64,000 bases of DNA from Mucilaginibacter rubeus (GTDB lineage: Bacteria; Bacteroidota; Bacteroidia; Sphingobacteriales; Sphingobacteriaceae): positions 620,001 to 684,000 of the forward strand of contig NZ_BMKD01000003.1 of the NCBI RefSeq assembly GCF_014643835.1. Reading direction: 5' to 3'. Under the pieces are notes generated by a model. The model was not told the DNA's origin, searched no databases, and saw only the letters and a list, made by a program, of their open reading frames with translations. Of this stretch, positions 34,985 through 42,278 are shown piece by piece. Position numbers and translations under genes: made by a program. How positions within the stretch are numbered: the stretch's first letter is position 1; each line of letters begins with the position of its first letter.

Positions 34985-35812
34985 TCATTGCGCCGAGCGC
35001 GAAACTTCATCCCAGGCTTCCCAGGTGGCAATGCGCTCCGTATAGGCAGCTTTCAGGCCGGTGAGGTTATGGCTACCAAGGTTAAAACGTAGCGGCGGGT
35101 TTTCAGAGTCCACCACTTTGAACAGCGCCTGCGGGGTAGCGGCCGGGTTGCCTCTCTCCATGCCTTTTAGTCCCTCCATGAATTTCGCTTTAAAATCGTG
35201 ATAGACCGGATTTCCTTCGAAAACCTTCGGGATCTGATCGCTACCAAATTCTGTTGCATATGCGCCCGGTTCAATGATGGTGACTTTGATACCGAACTGC
35301 GCCACTTCCAGGGCCAGGCTTTCATGGATCGCTTCAAACGCCCATTTGGACGAGCAGTAATAGCCCAGGATCGGCATGGCCAGATGCCCCAGGTTACTGG
35401 AAGTACCCAAAATATGTCCGTAACCTTGCCCACGCAGCAGCGGCAAAGCCGCCTGGATAACACTAACAGGGCCTATCACGTTGGTTTCGTACAGGGCGCG
35501 GATATCGCCGGCACTGCCGTCCTCGATCGTCCCGATCAGTGGATACCCCGCGTTATTCAACACGATGTCCAACCGGCCAAAATGCTCATGCGCTTTATTT
35601 ACGACTTCTTTAACCTGAGCAGGGTTAGTTACGTCGAGCTCCAGTGCCAATACCCGATCGCCATATTGTTCTTTTAATGCAGCGATGCTGCTCAGATCGC
35701 GGGCCGTCGCGGCCACCTGATCTCCGCGCTCCAATGCCGCTTCTGTCCATATACGTCCCAGGCCGCGCGAAGCGCCAGTGATGAACCATATTTTATTCGT
35801 TTGCTGTGTCAT
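34985..35812 (-). CDS. Short-chain dehydrogenase/reductase
   Basis: A 275-residue classical SDR from ATG 35812 (TQQTNKIWFITGASRGLG). The 13 residues before it in frame are not typical and are excluded. The cofactor motif TGASRGLG, the LNNAGYP motif and the active-site Y-C-S-S-K (in ILGYYCSSKWAFEA) with the preceding Ser are intact. A basic residue after the glycine motif (ARD at the second strand) favours NADP(H). It is cytosolic. It is followed by the AraC gene with little or no gap. The substrate is unknown; AraC-SDR pairs in Bacteroidota usually act on aldehydes or ketones. Confidence 0.9.
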   Translation of the reverse strand: MTQQTNKIWFITGASRGLGRIWTEAALERGDQVAATARDLSSIAALKEQYGDRVLALELDVTNPAQVKEVVNKAHEHFGRLDIVLNNAGYPLIGTIEDGSAGDIRALYETNVIGPVSVIQAALPLLRGQGYGHILGTSSNLGHLAMPILGYYCSSKWAFEAIHESLALEVAQFGIKVTIIEPGAYATEFGSDQIPKVFEGNPVYHDFKAKFMEGLKGMERGNPAATPQALFKVVDSENPPLRFNLGSHNLTGLKAAYTERIATWEAWDEVSRSAQ

Positions 35813-36022
35813 ATTATATTTTATTTGATGAAAGCAAAGTTCGGGGAACAAGCCTTTTGCTTTGTAGCCTAATTACGGTTCTTTGTAGGCTGATCTCTGT
35901 ATTAGTTCAGGTAATCCGGGACGTAGCCAGAAGTATCTCAAAAAAACGCCGGGACATCTTTACTTTATTTATAATTATTATATAATTTCTATAGAATTAG
36001 TAGTATTTATCAAATCTTTTTT

Positions 36023-36030
36023 TACATTTG
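36023..36030 (+). promoter_or_regulatory. -7 box for the cysteine-rich leader and sulfatase-maturation operon
   Basis: TACATTTG is an exact match to TAnnTTTG. A transcript starting near 36036 would carry about 40 bases before the leader ATG at 36078. The region upstream is very AT-rich and includes the perfect palindrome TTCTATAGAA (35987-35996), a possible regulator site. No good -33 TTG was seen. Confidence 0.6.
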
Positions 36031-36077
36031 CTTCAGAAAATTAATCACAATAATTAAATCACTTAAAAGCACCCACC

Positions 36078-36173
36078 ATGCAACCCGAACTTTTACCTAA
36101 ATACGGCTTTGCTAATCATCAGTTAAATACTGCTGCTTTTACTTCTTGTTGTTATTCTTGTTGCTGCTGTTAA
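36078..36173 (+). CDS. Cysteine-rich 31-residue leader peptide
   Basis: A short ORF starts ATG 36078 and ends TAA 36171-36173. The first 21 residues are unremarkable (MQPELLPKYG start). The tail is TSCCYSCCCC, with six Cys in the last eight codons, using TGT and TGC. It has no signal peptide or membrane segment. It sits behind an exact -7 box and just ahead of a terminator-like hairpin. Consecutive regulatory codons at the end of a short peptide before a hairpin are the design of amino-acid attenuators such as trp and his leaders. Cys-rich leader peptides upstream of sulfur genes are known in Actinobacteria. A metal-binding small protein is the alternative. The likely role is sensing Cys-tRNA supply to control the operon that follows. 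Confidence 0.7.
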   Translation: MQPELLPKYGFANHQLNTAAFTSCCYSCCCC

Positions 36174-36240
36174 GGCTACGTCACAAGGGGTAATCCCTCC
36201 TCCATAATCGTGCGTTGATCGCACGGTACTCAATTTTTCA
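36174..36240 (+). terminator. Putative cysteine-responsive attenuator
   Basis: CGTGCG (36209-36214) and CGCACG (36220-36225) form a perfect stem with a TTGAT loop, extendable to 8 bp, and a TTTTT run follows at 36234-36238. Right after the leader stop codon, ACG-T-CAC (36178-36184) can pair with GTGCGT (36210-36215) with one bulged base. That competes with the terminator stem. A ribosome at the stop codon would cover the first segment and allow termination. A ribosome stalled on the Cys codons would leave it free. A small AGGG/CCCT hairpin lies between. The T-run is 8 bases from the stem, so the terminator is not ideal. Confidence 0.55.
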
Positions 36241-36258
36241 ATTCATTACATTATTTAC

Positions 36259-36298
36259 CAGGCATTGCTGCTTTATGCGGATTGCTATGCAACGCCTG
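36259..36298 (+). promoter_or_regulatory. Second leader hairpin
   Basis: CAGGC-A-TTGC (36259-36268) pairs with GCAA-C-GCCTG (36289-36298), 9 pairs with one A-C mismatch. It ends 29 bases before the first structural gene of the operon and has no T-run. It may stabilise the transcript or take part in leader folding. Confidence 0.45.
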
Positions 36299-36327
36299 CA
36301 TTGTTAATCACTTAATATAAGTTCATT

Positions 36328-36504
36328 ATGACCATTAACGACGTTTCCCTGATTGGGAAAAAGGTGTTGGTAGGCGTTATAGTAACCCTCATACCTTTTG
36401 TTATCATTTTTGGCGGGCTGTGGCTTGGCCGTAAGCTATTGGAAAAAGGCTCTGCAACTAAAACAGCGCAAATTGTTCAACCTCAAAACAGTACACCTTT
36501 ATGA
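36328..36504 (+). CDS. Small single-pass membrane protein, 58 residues
   Basis: The ORF runs from ATG 36328 to TGA 36502-36504. One strongly hydrophobic segment is at residues about 13-34 (VLVGVIVTLIPFVIIFGGLW), followed by a basic GRKLLEK and a polar Gln/Thr-rich tail. Its stop overlaps the next start in ATGA, which supports translation. It is the first structural gene behind the attenuator. Together with the following 65-residue protein it could be a membrane partner of the hydroxylase or of the maturation factor. No family was recognised. Confidence 0.65.
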   Translation: MTINDVSLIGKKVLVGVIVTLIPFVIIFGGLWLGRKLLEKGSATKTAQIVQPQNSTPL

Positions 36505-36698
36505 AACTGGATCAATCAACCAAAAAGCAGATTATCAAAAACGCTTCATTGAGCCTGCTGCTTTATATCCTGCCTATCGCGCTCATGTTTGGCACTTTCG
36601 CCATCACCGGTCAGCGCCCATGGGAAAAGAAGCAACATCAGCATAAACAGGAAAACACCATAAAAACTAAAACATCAAACTCGCCAGACAATGATTGA
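36501..36698 (+). CDS. Small single-pass membrane protein, 65 residues
   Basis: A basic N-terminus (MKLDQSTKKQIIK) is followed by a hydrophobic helix (ASLSLLLYILPIALMFGTFA) and a charged, His/Lys/Gln-rich tail. The start overlaps the stop of the previous small gene (ATGA) and the end overlaps the start of the hydroxylase gene by 8 bases. Translation of the three is therefore probably coupled. The basic start suggests an N-in orientation with the tail outside. No family was recognised; a structural or anchoring role beside the membrane hydroxylase is only a guess from gene order. Confidence 0.7.
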   Translation: MKLDQSTKKQIIKNASLSLLLYILPIALMFGTFAITGQRPWEKKQHQHKQENTIKTKTSNSPDND

Positions 36699-37656
36699 TC
36701 AGATAAAGCAAATAATAGAAAACCTTAACGGCTATGGCTTTTCCGTTTTGGTATTGGTACTCGGTGTATTGGAATTTTCGTTCGGCCTTTATAAAAAGCG
36801 CTGGAACAAAAATGAAAAATGGGTGGATATTGCCTGCTTTACCATCCCTAAACTGGTGGTAAAACCAATGGTGGCCTATTACGGATTAAAAGTGCTGCCG
36901 GTTGTATTACCAGGATTAAAGAACACCTTTGATTGGGTTCCATTTTTCTGGGGATTCATCATCATCGCGGTGGCCGATGATCTTACCCAATACTGGTATC
37001 ATCGTTTGCACCATCAGGTGCCCTGGCTATGGCGTTTTCACCGTACACACCACTCGGCATCATACATGGGTATGGCAATGGCCAGCAGGCAAAATATCAT
37101 TTATACCATCTTTTTTTCGCAAACCTATTTAACCACAGCTTTGGTTTACCTTGGTTTGGGGATCCCTGCGGTAGTGGTGAAAGGTATTAAAGGTACCATT
37201 ACCACACTGGCGCATTCAAGCATTCCATGGGATAAACCATTTTATCAGTATAAAATATTACACCCCCTGGCCTGGATCCTTGAACGTACCATTTCAACGC
37301 CTGCAACGCATCATGCGCACCATGCAGCTACTACCGATGACGGGGTAGGCTATTATAAAGGTAATTTTGGTAATATGTTCTTTTGGTGGGACATTATTTT
37401 CGGTACGGCTCATATCTCGCGTCAGTATCCTAAAGCTTATGGTATTTCGCATTATGAAGGCGACCAATGGTACGCACAGCTGGCCTGGCCTTTATTTAAA
37501 TCAAAGATACCCGGAAGTGAACTTGCAGCCGGTGGCCCGATGATTAGAGAAGATGTGCCTTTGCAGCCTCATCACTTATACAGACCCGATGTTGCAGTGC
37601 AGCCCGAAGCTGAACAGGTTGACACAGCATTTCAGTTACAGCCTGTAAAAGCGTAA
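36691..37656 (+). CDS. Sterol desaturase/fatty acid hydroxylase-superfamily membrane protein
   Basis: A 321-residue integral membrane protein with the three His clusters that bind two irons: H104-RL-HH108, H117-RT-HH121 and HHAHH (207-211). Hydrophobic segments lie at about 17-33, 50-75, 84-98 and 136-165. Members hydroxylate or desaturate lipids with O2. The gene is locked into the operon by an 8-base overlap upstream and a 1-base TAATG overlap with the sulfatase-maturation gene downstream. Its link to sulfatases is unclear. Hydroxylation of a sulfated or sulfonated lipid is one thought, since sulfonolipids occur in Bacteroidota, but nothing in the sequence proves it. Confidence 0.85.
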   Translation: MIDQIKQIIENLNGYGFSVLVLVLGVLEFSFGLYKKRWNKNEKWVDIACFTIPKLVVKPMVAYYGLKVLPVVLPGLKNTFDWVPFFWGFIIIAVADDLTQYWYHRLHHQVPWLWRFHRTHHSASYMGMAMASRQNIIYTIFFSQTYLTTALVYLGLGIPAVVVKGIKGTITTLAHSSIPWDKPFYQYKILHPLAWILERTISTPATHHAHHAATTDDGVGYYKGNFGNMFFWWDIIFGTAHISRQYPKAYGISHYEGDQWYAQLAWPLFKSKIPGSELAAGGPMIREDVPLQPHHLYRPDVAVQPEAEQVDTAFQLQPVKA

Positions 37657-38798
37657 TGAAAAAGATTGTACTTATACTTTTTAGTACCGTATGGTTAGCA
37701 TCATGTAAACAACCGGCGAAACCAGTGGCGGGTATTGCGGTTGCCACGGTTCCCGGTGCTAAAAAGAAACTTTGCTGCGAATCAAATATCCCCAACAGGT
37801 TTAAAGCAGCGGGGTTAAGCGGTGCGGCGCTTGCTCTGCCCGATACGGGTAATACCCAAACCAGCCATGCGGGGATGGTTTGGGTACCGGCCGGAACTTT
37901 CAGAATGGGAGCCGATAACCAGCAGGCTGAACCTGATGAATACCCCAAACACGACGTAAGTGTCGATGGTTTTTGGATAGATAAAACCGAGGTTACCAAT
38001 GCCCAGTTCGAAAAATTTGTGAAAGCCACAGGCTATATCACCACAGCCGAGCGTAAGCCCGACTGGAACGAGCTCAAAAAGCAAATGCCCCCGGGTACCG
38101 AAAAGCCTGCTGATAGTTTGCTGGTCGCGGCCTCGCTGATATTTGTGCCGGCAAATAAACCGGTTAACCTGAACGATTACAGCCAATGGTGGGCGTGGAA
38201 AACAGGTGCCAGCTGGAAACACCCACATGGGCCGGGCAGCGATATCAAGGGTAAAGATAATTACCCGGTAGTGCAGGTGTCATGGTACGATGCCGTAGCT
38301 TACAGCAAATGGGCAGGCAAACGTTTACCAACTGAAGCCGAATGGGAGCGGGCCGCGAGAGGCGGACTGGAAGATAAGATCTATCCCTGGGGAAATGAGA
38401 AGGTGAATGAGGGGCTGCCCAAAGCAAATACCTGGGAGGGGAGTTTTCCCTATAAAAACACCCAACGTGATCATTATTATTACCTGGCCCCGGTTAGCTC
38501 GTTTGCACCCAATGGTTACGGCCTGTATGATATGGCCGGTAATGTATGGGAGTGGTGTGCCGATTTGTATAATAATAACTATTACAAAACAGTAAACAAC
38601 CCGGGGGGAGTTAAAAACCCCAAAGGCGCTTCAAAATCATATGACCCGGACGAGCCTTATGCCATTAAAAGGGTAGTGCGGGGCGGCTCATTTTTGTGTA
38701 ACGACAGCTACTGCTCCGGTTACCGCGTATCGCGCCGGATGAAAACTACCGAAGATAGCGGTATGGAGCACCTTGGTTTCCGTTGTGTAAGCAATTAA
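37656..38798 (+). CDS. Formylglycine-generating enzyme (SUMF1-type), lipoprotein
   Basis: A 380-residue FGE-sulfatase domain protein with a lipoprotein signal (LASC, C17). Conserved blocks are MVWVPAGTFRMGADNQ, FWIDKTEVTNAQFEKFV, YPVVQVSWYDAVAYSKWAGK with RLPTEAEWE, GLYDMAGNVWEWCADLY and VVRGGSFLCNDSYC. Cys348 and Cys353 in SFLCNDSYC match the copper-binding catalytic pair of human FGE (SYMCHRSYC). It is therefore probably a true oxygen-dependent enzyme and not an EgtB/PvdO-type relative. It converts the Cys of the C-x-P-S/T-R motif in exported sulfatases to formylglycine. Lipid anchoring puts it in the periplasm, where the three sulfatases encoded downstream fold. The start overlaps the hydroxylase stop. 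Confidence 0.92.
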   Translation: MKKIVLILFSTVWLASCKQPAKPVAGIAVATVPGAKKKLCCESNIPNRFKAAGLSGAALALPDTGNTQTSHAGMVWVPAGTFRMGADNQQAEPDEYPKHDVSVDGFWIDKTEVTNAQFEKFVKATGYITTAERKPDWNELKKQMPPGTEKPADSLLVAASLIFVPANKPVNLNDYSQWWAWKTGASWKHPHGPGSDIKGKDNYPVVQVSWYDAVAYSKWAGKRLPTEAEWERAARGGLEDKIYPWGNEKVNEGLPKANTWEGSFPYKNTQRDHYYYLAPVSSFAPNGYGLYDMAGNVWEWCADLYNNNYYKTVNNPGGVKNPKGASKSYDPDEPYAIKRVVRGGSFLCNDSYCSGYRVSRRMKTTEDSGMEHLGFRCVSN

Positions 38799-38990
38799 AT
38801 AATACCCCTAAAATAAATGATTGATCGGCCTGCTTCAACAGGCATAACCAGAAAGGAACATGAAAAAGTAAACAATTACATTCTTCAAATAAGGGAAAAG
38901 CAAAGCCTTTCCCTCAGTCATTAAAACAACGAAACAGGGATCGATTGGCGTTGAGCCTGTTTCAATGGTGTCATTTTAATATTCAAATCT
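38799..38990 (+). promoter_or_regulatory. Structured leader between FGE and the second SusC gene
   Basis: Three hairpins follow one another: GCCTG/CAGGC (38828-38843), AGGGAAA/TTTCCCT (38892-38914) and GAAACAGG/CCTGTTTC (38931-38963). None has a clear T-run. They may be processing or stabilising signals between the maturation and import parts of the locus. A minimal ATG-AAA-AAG-TAA lies at 38860-38871. Confidence 0.45.
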
Positions 38991-39167
38991 ATGCAAAATA
39001 TTGCAAATGCAGGGGTTGGCTATGCGTTGCCTTCTCCGCTGCACGCAGCATCCTTTACGCTGCAAATTATTGAGGATGCCTTTCATCCGCAGCAATTATA
39101 CATGTCGTTTAATACGGTTACTGATCAGTTGTCCGGTTTTTCATCTTCTAAAAACCTGTCGACATGA
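38991..39167 (+). CDS. Possible 58-residue ORF coupled to the SusC gene
   Basis: An ORF starts ATG 38991 (MQNIANAGVGYALPSPLHAA) and its TGA overlaps the SusC start in ATGA at 39164-39167. It has no signal peptide, no membrane helix and no Cys. The overlap suggests translational coupling, as with the small genes upstream of the hydroxylase. No family was recognised and an accidental ORF is possible. Confidence 0.4.
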   Translation: MQNIANAGVGYALPSPLHAASFTLQIIEDAFHPQQLYMSFNTVTDQLSGFSSSKNLST

Positions 39168-42100
39168 AAAAACTACTATTAATCCCATTTCTGTTGCTTA
39201 TTGCTTTTCCGTTGTTAACCATCGCGCAGCAAACGCAGCCTACCATCAATTCGCACCTGGTTGGCCGTGTAATTGACAGCACAACCCGCGAGCCATTACC
39301 CGGTGCCGTGGTCAAGATCCAGGGTACCACGCACGTAGTTTCAACCGATATTGAAGGTAAATTCAGCTTTATAACCGGCCAGAAATTTCCATACAAACTC
39401 ATTATCACCTTCACCGGCTACGAAAAGAAAGAGTTTATTGCCGATGGCAGCCCTGTTGAAATTAAACTTAAAGACGCTCAAACCCAGCTAAACCAGGTGG
39501 TTGTGGTGGGTTACGGTTCCCAAAAACGTAAGGATATCACCGGTTCGGTAGCCTCGGTACCTGCGCTTGCTTTGAAGCAGCCGGTTCCTTCGCTCGACAG
39601 GGCCTTGCAGGGCTCTGTTTCGGGCATCCAGGTAACACAGGCTACCGGGCAGCCTGGGGCAGGCGTAACCGTGCAGATCCGCGGTGTAAACTCTATCAAC
39701 GCTGTTGCCGAACCATTGTATATTATTGATGGTTTTCCTACTTCAAACAGCAACTCACTTACCGATGCCGGTGTAACCAATGGCCCAAAGATCAATCCGC
39801 TGGCATCTATCAATACCTCGGACATTGAAAGCATTGAGGTTTTGAAAGATGCTTCGGCCACGGCTATTTATGGTACACGCGGCGCCAATGGTGTAATCAT
39901 TATCACCACTAAAAAAGGTAAAGCTGGCGTATCATCTATCAATTATGATGGCAGCTTCGGTAAACAGGAGGTAATTAAAAACTTGTCGCTGCTTAACACT
40001 TCTCAATGGGAAGCTTTGCGTAACGATGCTTTGGTAAACACCGGTAAAACCGCCCAAACAGAAGCGCAGCTTAATCCATACAATGCCAATACCGACTGGC
40101 AAGGTGCCGCTTTCCGTAAAGGGACTTCACAAAATCATAGTCTTTCGATATTTTCAGGTACCGAGCGTACAAGACTTGCCTTTTCCGGCAATTACTTTAA
40201 ACAGGACGGGATCTTGCAAAATACCAACTTTGAGCGTTACGCAGGCAGGGTAAATGTAGAGCACGATTATAACGATAAGTTTAAGATCTCTTCATTCATT
40301 ACCGGTAGCCGCACCACCGCGCAAATTGCACCCCAGGGTGTCGTTCCTGCCATTTTGCTAATGACGCCAACCACCCCGGTTTACAATAGCGATGGTTCAT
40401 TCTTTATCAAAAACGTATTTGAGGGCACCTACGGAAACCCGATCAATACGCTATATAACCAAACCAATACAACTACCACAAGCCGCATTTTAGGCAATAT
40501 CGCAGGTGATTATAAGATCACCGAAAACCTTACCGCAAGAGTATTGGCCGGTGTGGATATCATCGACAATAAACAAAACCGCTACCTGCCGTCTACCGTT
40601 TATGAGGGATCAGGTTATTCGGGCCTTGGCGAGGTTGGTACGCTAAACTCATTTAACTGGCTTAATGAAAACACGCTTACCTATAACAAAAAGTTTGGTA
40701 AACATTCATTAAATGTGCTGGCAGGGTTTACCCAGCAGCAGTTTAAGGCCGAAGGCGCCATAACAGGTTCATCGGGCTTTGTTAGTGATTACGATACCTT
40801 TAACAACCTCGGTTCGGGCAGTGTTACTTCGGTATCGGGCAGTGGGTTTGCTATAGCGCCATCTTCATCGTCAAATACCTGGGCTTTAAAATCATACCTG
40901 GGTAGGATCAATTATGGTTTTAACAGCAAATACCTGTTAACGTTAACCTTGCGTGCCGATGGTTCATCGAAGTTTGCACCGGGGCATCAATGGGCATCAT
41001 TCCCATCGGCTGCTATTGCCTGGAATGCATCGAGCGAAGATTTCCTGAAAAATGTAACGGCTATCAGCCAGTTGAAACTGAGGTTGAGTGCGGGACAAAC
41101 AGGTAACAGCGATATCCCGGCTTACCAGTCGTACTCGCAGTTAGGTTATTATCGTTACAATTTTGGTAACTCAACAGTTGCTGGTTTCGCGCCAAATAGT
41201 TTATACAATCCCAACCTAACCTGGGAAAAAACAAGCCAGTATGATTTTGGTTTCGACCTGGGCTTGTTTAAAGATAGGGTTACTGTAACAGCCGATGTAT
41301 ACTACAAGAAAACAACCAACCTGTTGTTGTACCTGCCTTTACCGGCAACAAGCGGTTTAACCATCATTACCAACACTGCTATTACCAACCCGCAGCAGTA
41401 TGAAAATGTAGGTTCGGTGCAAAACAAGGGTTTTGAATTGGGTATTAACTCGCGCAATATTGTTGGCAGTTTTGTATGGAACACCAACCTGGTATTTGCA
41501 GTTAACCGTAATAAAGTGCTGAGCCTTGGCGGTAACGGCGTTAACCAGTTCATCCCAGATTCGTCGCTGCCATCCATCATTAAAGTTGGCGAACCTATAG
41601 GTTCATTTATCGGTTACAAAACCAATGGCCTCATCCAGGCCGGCGGACCGGTACTTACCCCGGCTGCCAATACTTCGCCGGGAGGTCAAAACTATCAGGA
41701 TATTAACGGCGATGGTAAAATAACACAAAGCGGCGACCGGGTAATTCTTGGTAACTCGCAGCCTAAATTTACCGGAGGTATCACTAACACTTTTGCCTAT
41801 AAAGGCTTTGACTTGAGTGTGTTTTTGCAAGGATCATATGGCAACAAGATCTACAATCAGCAAAGAGGTGTTTTGGAATTAGGAACAGGCTATACCAATG
41901 CTACAACTACCTTGCTAAACCGCTGGACGCCGACCAACACTAACACCGATGTACATAGCGCATACCAGGACCCTGCACCAACTATATCGGATAGATTTGT
42001 GGAGAATGGCTCATACCTGCGCCTTAAAAGCCTTGGTTTTGGTTACACTTTTCCGCAGTCGGTACTTTCCAGGTCGCCTATCAAGAAAGTCAGGATATAC

Positions 42101-42253
42101 CTGAGTGCCCAAAACCTGGCAACCTGGACCAAATATACCGGTTACGACCCTGAAGTAAGCAGCAACGAGCAATCGGCCATTACATCAGGAGTTGATAACG
42201 GTGCTTACCCGAACAATAAATCTGTAATAGTTGGCATAGGGCTTACCCTGTAA
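39164..42253 (+). CDS. SusC-like TonB-dependent receptor of the sulfatase locus
   Basis: A 1029-residue outer-membrane transporter. Signal peptide (to about residue 22, LTIAQ), carboxypeptidase-like domain (HLVGRVIDSTTREPLPGAVV), plug beginning NQVVVVGYGSQKRKDITGSV, then the barrel. IEVLKDASATAIYGTRGANG is the strongly conserved SusC plug motif. It pairs with the SusD protein encoded 26 bases later. Its place between the maturation factor and the sulfatases implies import of a sulfated glycan or another sulfate ester. The TonB energy system is not in this window. Confidence 0.93.
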   Translation: MKKLLLIPFLLLIAFPLLTIAQQTQPTINSHLVGRVIDSTTREPLPGAVVKIQGTTHVVSTDIEGKFSFITGQKFPYKLIITFTGYEKKEFIADGSPVEIKLKDAQTQLNQVVVVGYGSQKRKDITGSVASVPALALKQPVPSLDRALQGSVSGIQVTQATGQPGAGVTVQIRGVNSINAVAEPLYIIDGFPTSNSNSLTDAGVTNGPKINPLASINTSDIESIEVLKDASATAIYGTRGANGVIIITTKKGKAGVSSINYDGSFGKQEVIKNLSLLNTSQWEALRNDALVNTGKTAQTEAQLNPYNANTDWQGAAFRKGTSQNHSLSIFSGTERTRLAFSGNYFKQDGILQNTNFERYAGRVNVEHDYNDKFKISSFITGSRTTAQIAPQGVVPAILLMTPTTPVYNSDGSFFIKNVFEGTYGNPINTLYNQTNTTTTSRILGNIAGDYKITENLTARVLAGVDIIDNKQNRYLPSTVYEGSGYSGLGEVGTLNSFNWLNENTLTYNKKFGKHSLNVLAGFTQQQFKAEGAITGSSGFVSDYDTFNNLGSGSVTSVSGSGFAIAPSSSSNTWALKSYLGRINYGFNSKYLLTLTLRADGSSKFAPGHQWASFPSAAIAWNASSEDFLKNVTAISQLKLRLSAGQTGNSDIPAYQSYSQLGYYRYNFGNSTVAGFAPNSLYNPNLTWEKTSQYDFGFDLGLFKDRVTVTADVYYKKTTNLLLYLPLPATSGLTIITNTAITNPQQYENVGSVQNKGFELGINSRNIVGSFVWNTNLVFAVNRNKVLSLGGNGVNQFIPDSSLPSIIKVGEPIGSFIGYKTNGLIQAGGPVLTPAANTSPGGQNYQDINGDGKITQSGDRVILGNSQPKFTGGITNTFAYKGFDLSVFLQGSYGNKIYNQQRGVLELGTGYTNATTTLLNRWTPTNTNTDVHSAYQDPAPTISDRFVENGSYLRLKSLGFGYTFPQSVLSRSPIKKVRIYLSAQNLATWTKYTGYDPEVSSNEQSAITSGVDNGAYPNNKSVIVGIGLTL

Positions 42254-42278
42254 CGGCTAAACCTTGATTTTTTAAGAT

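Noticed and set aside
36078-36173. RiPP or metallothionein precursor
   Set aside because: No modification or transport genes are adjacent, and the position before a terminator-like hairpin fits a leader peptide better. It was kept only as an alternative.
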